Shown piece after piece: positions 62,490 through 64,000 of a DNA stretch of 64,000 nucleotides; the stretch's first letter is position 1, and each line of letters starts with the position of its first letter. The notes beneath the pieces were generated by a model. That model was not told the origin of the DNA and searched no databases. It saw only the letters and a list, made by a program, of their open reading frames with translations. The stretch comes from Natrialba asiatica DSM 12278 (lineage in GTDB: Archaea; Halobacteriota; Halobacteria; Halobacteriales; Natrialbaceae): assembly GCF_000337555.1 (NCBI RefSeq), contig NZ_AOIO01000040.1, forward strand, positions 244,548-308,547, in the 5' to 3' direction. A program made the position numbers and the translations under genes.

Positions 62490-63299
62490 TTAGAGGACGT
62501 CCTGGGTGATGCCGCCGTCGACTTTGACCGCCTCGCCCGTGATATTGCGATTCTCGGCGAAGAATACGGCGAGCCGACCCATGTCTTCGGGTTTCTGGTC
62601 GCGGTGGAGGGGAATCGACCGCTGGATCGTCTCGTCGTAGGACTCCTCGCTCGCGGGCGTGAGAACGTCGCGCCACATCGGGGTGTCAACGATCCCCGGA
62701 CAGATCGCGTTCGCGGTGACGTCGTCCTCGGCGAGTTCGAGTGCGAGCGTTTTCGTGAGTGCCAACACGGCGTGTTTCGACGACGCGTAGTGGCCGATTC
62801 CGACGGCGCTAATCTCGCCGGCGATGGAGGCTGTGTTGATGATAGCCCCTCCATCTTTGAGTTCCGGGATGGCGGCGCGCGAACAGAGGAAGACGCCCTT
62901 CGAGTTAACGTCCATGACGGCGTCCCACGCGCTTTCGTCCAGTTCTTCAATCGGCGAGTAGCTGATGATTCCGGCGTTGTTCACGAGGATATCGAGCTGT
63001 CCGAACTCATCGAGGGTCGTCTCGATCATCGCCTCCGTTTGGTCCGCGTCCGTGACATCGCATTCGACGATCGCCGTTTCGGAATCGGTCGTCGCCTCGA
63101 TCTCGTCGGCGAGTTCTTCGGCGGGCTCGACGTTATCCGGTTTCGAATCGTCGTCGGCCGTCGACTCTGAGACGCCGATGTCGGCGAGGACGATGTTACA
63201 GCCCGCTTCGGCCAGTTCCCGCGCGATGCCGCCGCCGATGTCTCCTGCAGCCCCGGTAACGATAGCGACCGAGCCATCGAGATCGTGTTTCTCAACCAT
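62490..63299 (-). CDS. short-chain dehydrogenase/reductase (SDR)
   Basis: 269 residues. NAD(P) motif TGAAGDIGGG (15-24), NNAG (107-110), and catalytic Ser158, Tyr171, Lys175 (HYASSK). It is a classical SDR; the substrate (an alcohol or 3-oxoacyl) is unclear. Alone on its strand between ileS and prs. Confidence 0.93.
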   Translation of the reverse strand: MVEKHDLDGSVAIVTGAAGDIGGGIARELAEAGCNIVLADIGVSESTADDDSKPDNVEPAEELADEIEATTDSETAIVECDVTDADQTEAMIETTLDEFGQLDILVNNAGIISYSPIEELDESAWDAVMDVNSKGVFLCSRAAIPELKDGGAIINTASIAGEISAVGIGHYASSKHAVLALTKTLALELAEDDVTANAICPGIVDTPMWRDVLTPASEESYDETIQRSIPLHRDQKPEDMGRLAVFFAENRNITGEAVKVDGGITQDVL

Positions 63300-63484
63300 A
63301 CTCGCCGTTCACCATCCCCGTGTAAAGTACTATTTTCGATGAAGATTGTATTTACAATTATGTGGACGGTCGCGAGTTCGAGCAGGATGGTTTTCCCGAC
63401 GAGAGACACCGCGTCAGTGCTCGAAACCGAGTGCTGACGCGATTGCCGGAATCGAATCGGCGCAGCGATCGTGTCCGTCGCGAC

Positions 63485-64000
63485 TTATAGCTGGTCGGCG
63501 AGGACCGGTGCGACCGAAACGGTACTCTGTTGTCGCTCGATCGTATCCGTGCCGTAAATCGCTTCGACGCCGGCCCGCGAGAGCTTCGTGACCGCGTTAC
63601 TGGCGAGGAGCGGATGGACGCACGTGACGAAAACCCGGCCGACGCCACGGTCCTGCAGGACGCCAACGGCCTCGCTCATCGTCGACCCCGTCGCGATGAT
63701 GTCGTCGGTGACGACGACGTCCCGGCCGGTCACGTCCACGTCGCTCGGCGAAATCTCGACCTCGGTGCCGGAGTGACGCACCTTCTCGAAGTAGTCGGTC
63801 TCGCCCTCGCCGTAGGTATCACGGACCGTCTCGGCGAGTTCAACTGCGCCGGCGTCGGGCGAGAGGAACACCGGATCGACGAGGTCCTCGGGGAGCGGTT
63901 CGGCCAGCCGACCCGCGGCGTCGACGGCGGTCGCCGTCGGCTCGAAGAACTCGCAGACGGACGTCTCGTGGGGGGTGACCGTGAGGACGCGATCGGTCCC
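63485..64000 (-). CDS. prs: ribose-phosphate pyrophosphokinase (PRPP synthetase), N-terminus beyond the window
   Basis: The minus-strand frame runs off the right edge; the final ~171 residues are present. The PRPP-binding site is VVVTDDIIATGSTMSEA and the flexible-loop region is SPDAGAVELAETV. Prs makes PRPP from ribose 5-phosphate and ATP for nucleotides and amino acids. Confidence 0.92.
   Translation of the reverse strand, partial: GTDRVLTVTPHETSVCEFFEPTATAVDAAGRLAEPLPEDLVDPVFLSPDAGAVELAETVRDTYGEGETDYFEKVRHSGTEVEISPSDVDVTGRDVVVTDDIIATGSTMSEAVGVLQDRGVGRVFVTCVHPLLASNAVTKLSRAGVEAIYGTDTIERQQSTVSVAPVLADQL

Overview
The window looks like a haloarchaeal chromosome, most likely an extreme halophile near Natrinema, Haloterrigena or Natronorubrum; the genus is inferred from gene content only. 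The DNA is GC-rich and the proteins are strongly acidic. The information machinery is archaeal (TBP, aIF1A, an RFC small subunit, archaeal tRNA G10 methyltransferase, LysW-type arginine synthesis). Many genes have a TATA element about 25-30 bases before the start codon, as expected for leaderless archaeal transcripts. No rRNA, tRNA, CRISPR array, transposase or prophage gene was seen. The long antisense ORFs are codon-bias shadows. Layout: 1-11400 is mostly housekeeping: partial PHP phosphoesterase, DUF5789-like protein, UspA, ion channel, TBP, tRNA methyltransferase, thioesterase, divergent RfcC, secreted beta-rich protein, RNase Z, a DUF460 predicted nuclease, small membrane proteins and aIF1A. 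11400-20720 holds a cytochrome P450 with a palindrome abutting its start codon, two aminotransferase-fold enzymes, an EamA exporter, a Tat-exported blue-copper lipoprotein, an M29 aminopeptidase and membrane proteins. 20790-33482 is a likely polyamine or guanidino-compound uptake and breakdown region: agmatinase with an aminotransferase, an ABC importer whose two permeases are fused, a carbon-nitrogen hydrolase, a class III aminotransferase and an acetylpolyamine-amidohydrolase/HDAC-like deacetylase. Two paralogous NrpR/DUF128-type regulators sit in it. 33830-41200 has a phosphodiesterase, CDF metal transporter, XPD-type helicase, and a sulfur module (rhodanese, TusA, YeeE/YedE transporter). 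41279-52060 has a membrane-anchored winged-helix regulator followed by argG-argH-lysW-argX-argC-argB-argD-argE-argF, a complete set for making arginine from glutamate on the LysW carrier protein. 52202-64000 holds a 25-residue membrane peptide, threonine synthase behind five tandem 19-bp repeats, a glutamine amidotransferase, a PibD-like prepilin peptidase, HIT protein, uracil-DNA glycosylase, ileS, a short-chain dehydrogenase and the 3' part of a PRPP synthetase gene. The most original signals are in non-annotated DNA: an SD-preceded 31-codon ORF with an Arg/Pro-rich end just before argG, whose stop codon lies in a hairpin loop; a second short Pro-rich ORF after argH ending the same way; palindromes before argG, lysW and the cupredoxin gene; and the tandem repeats between two copies of an 11-base sequence before thrC.
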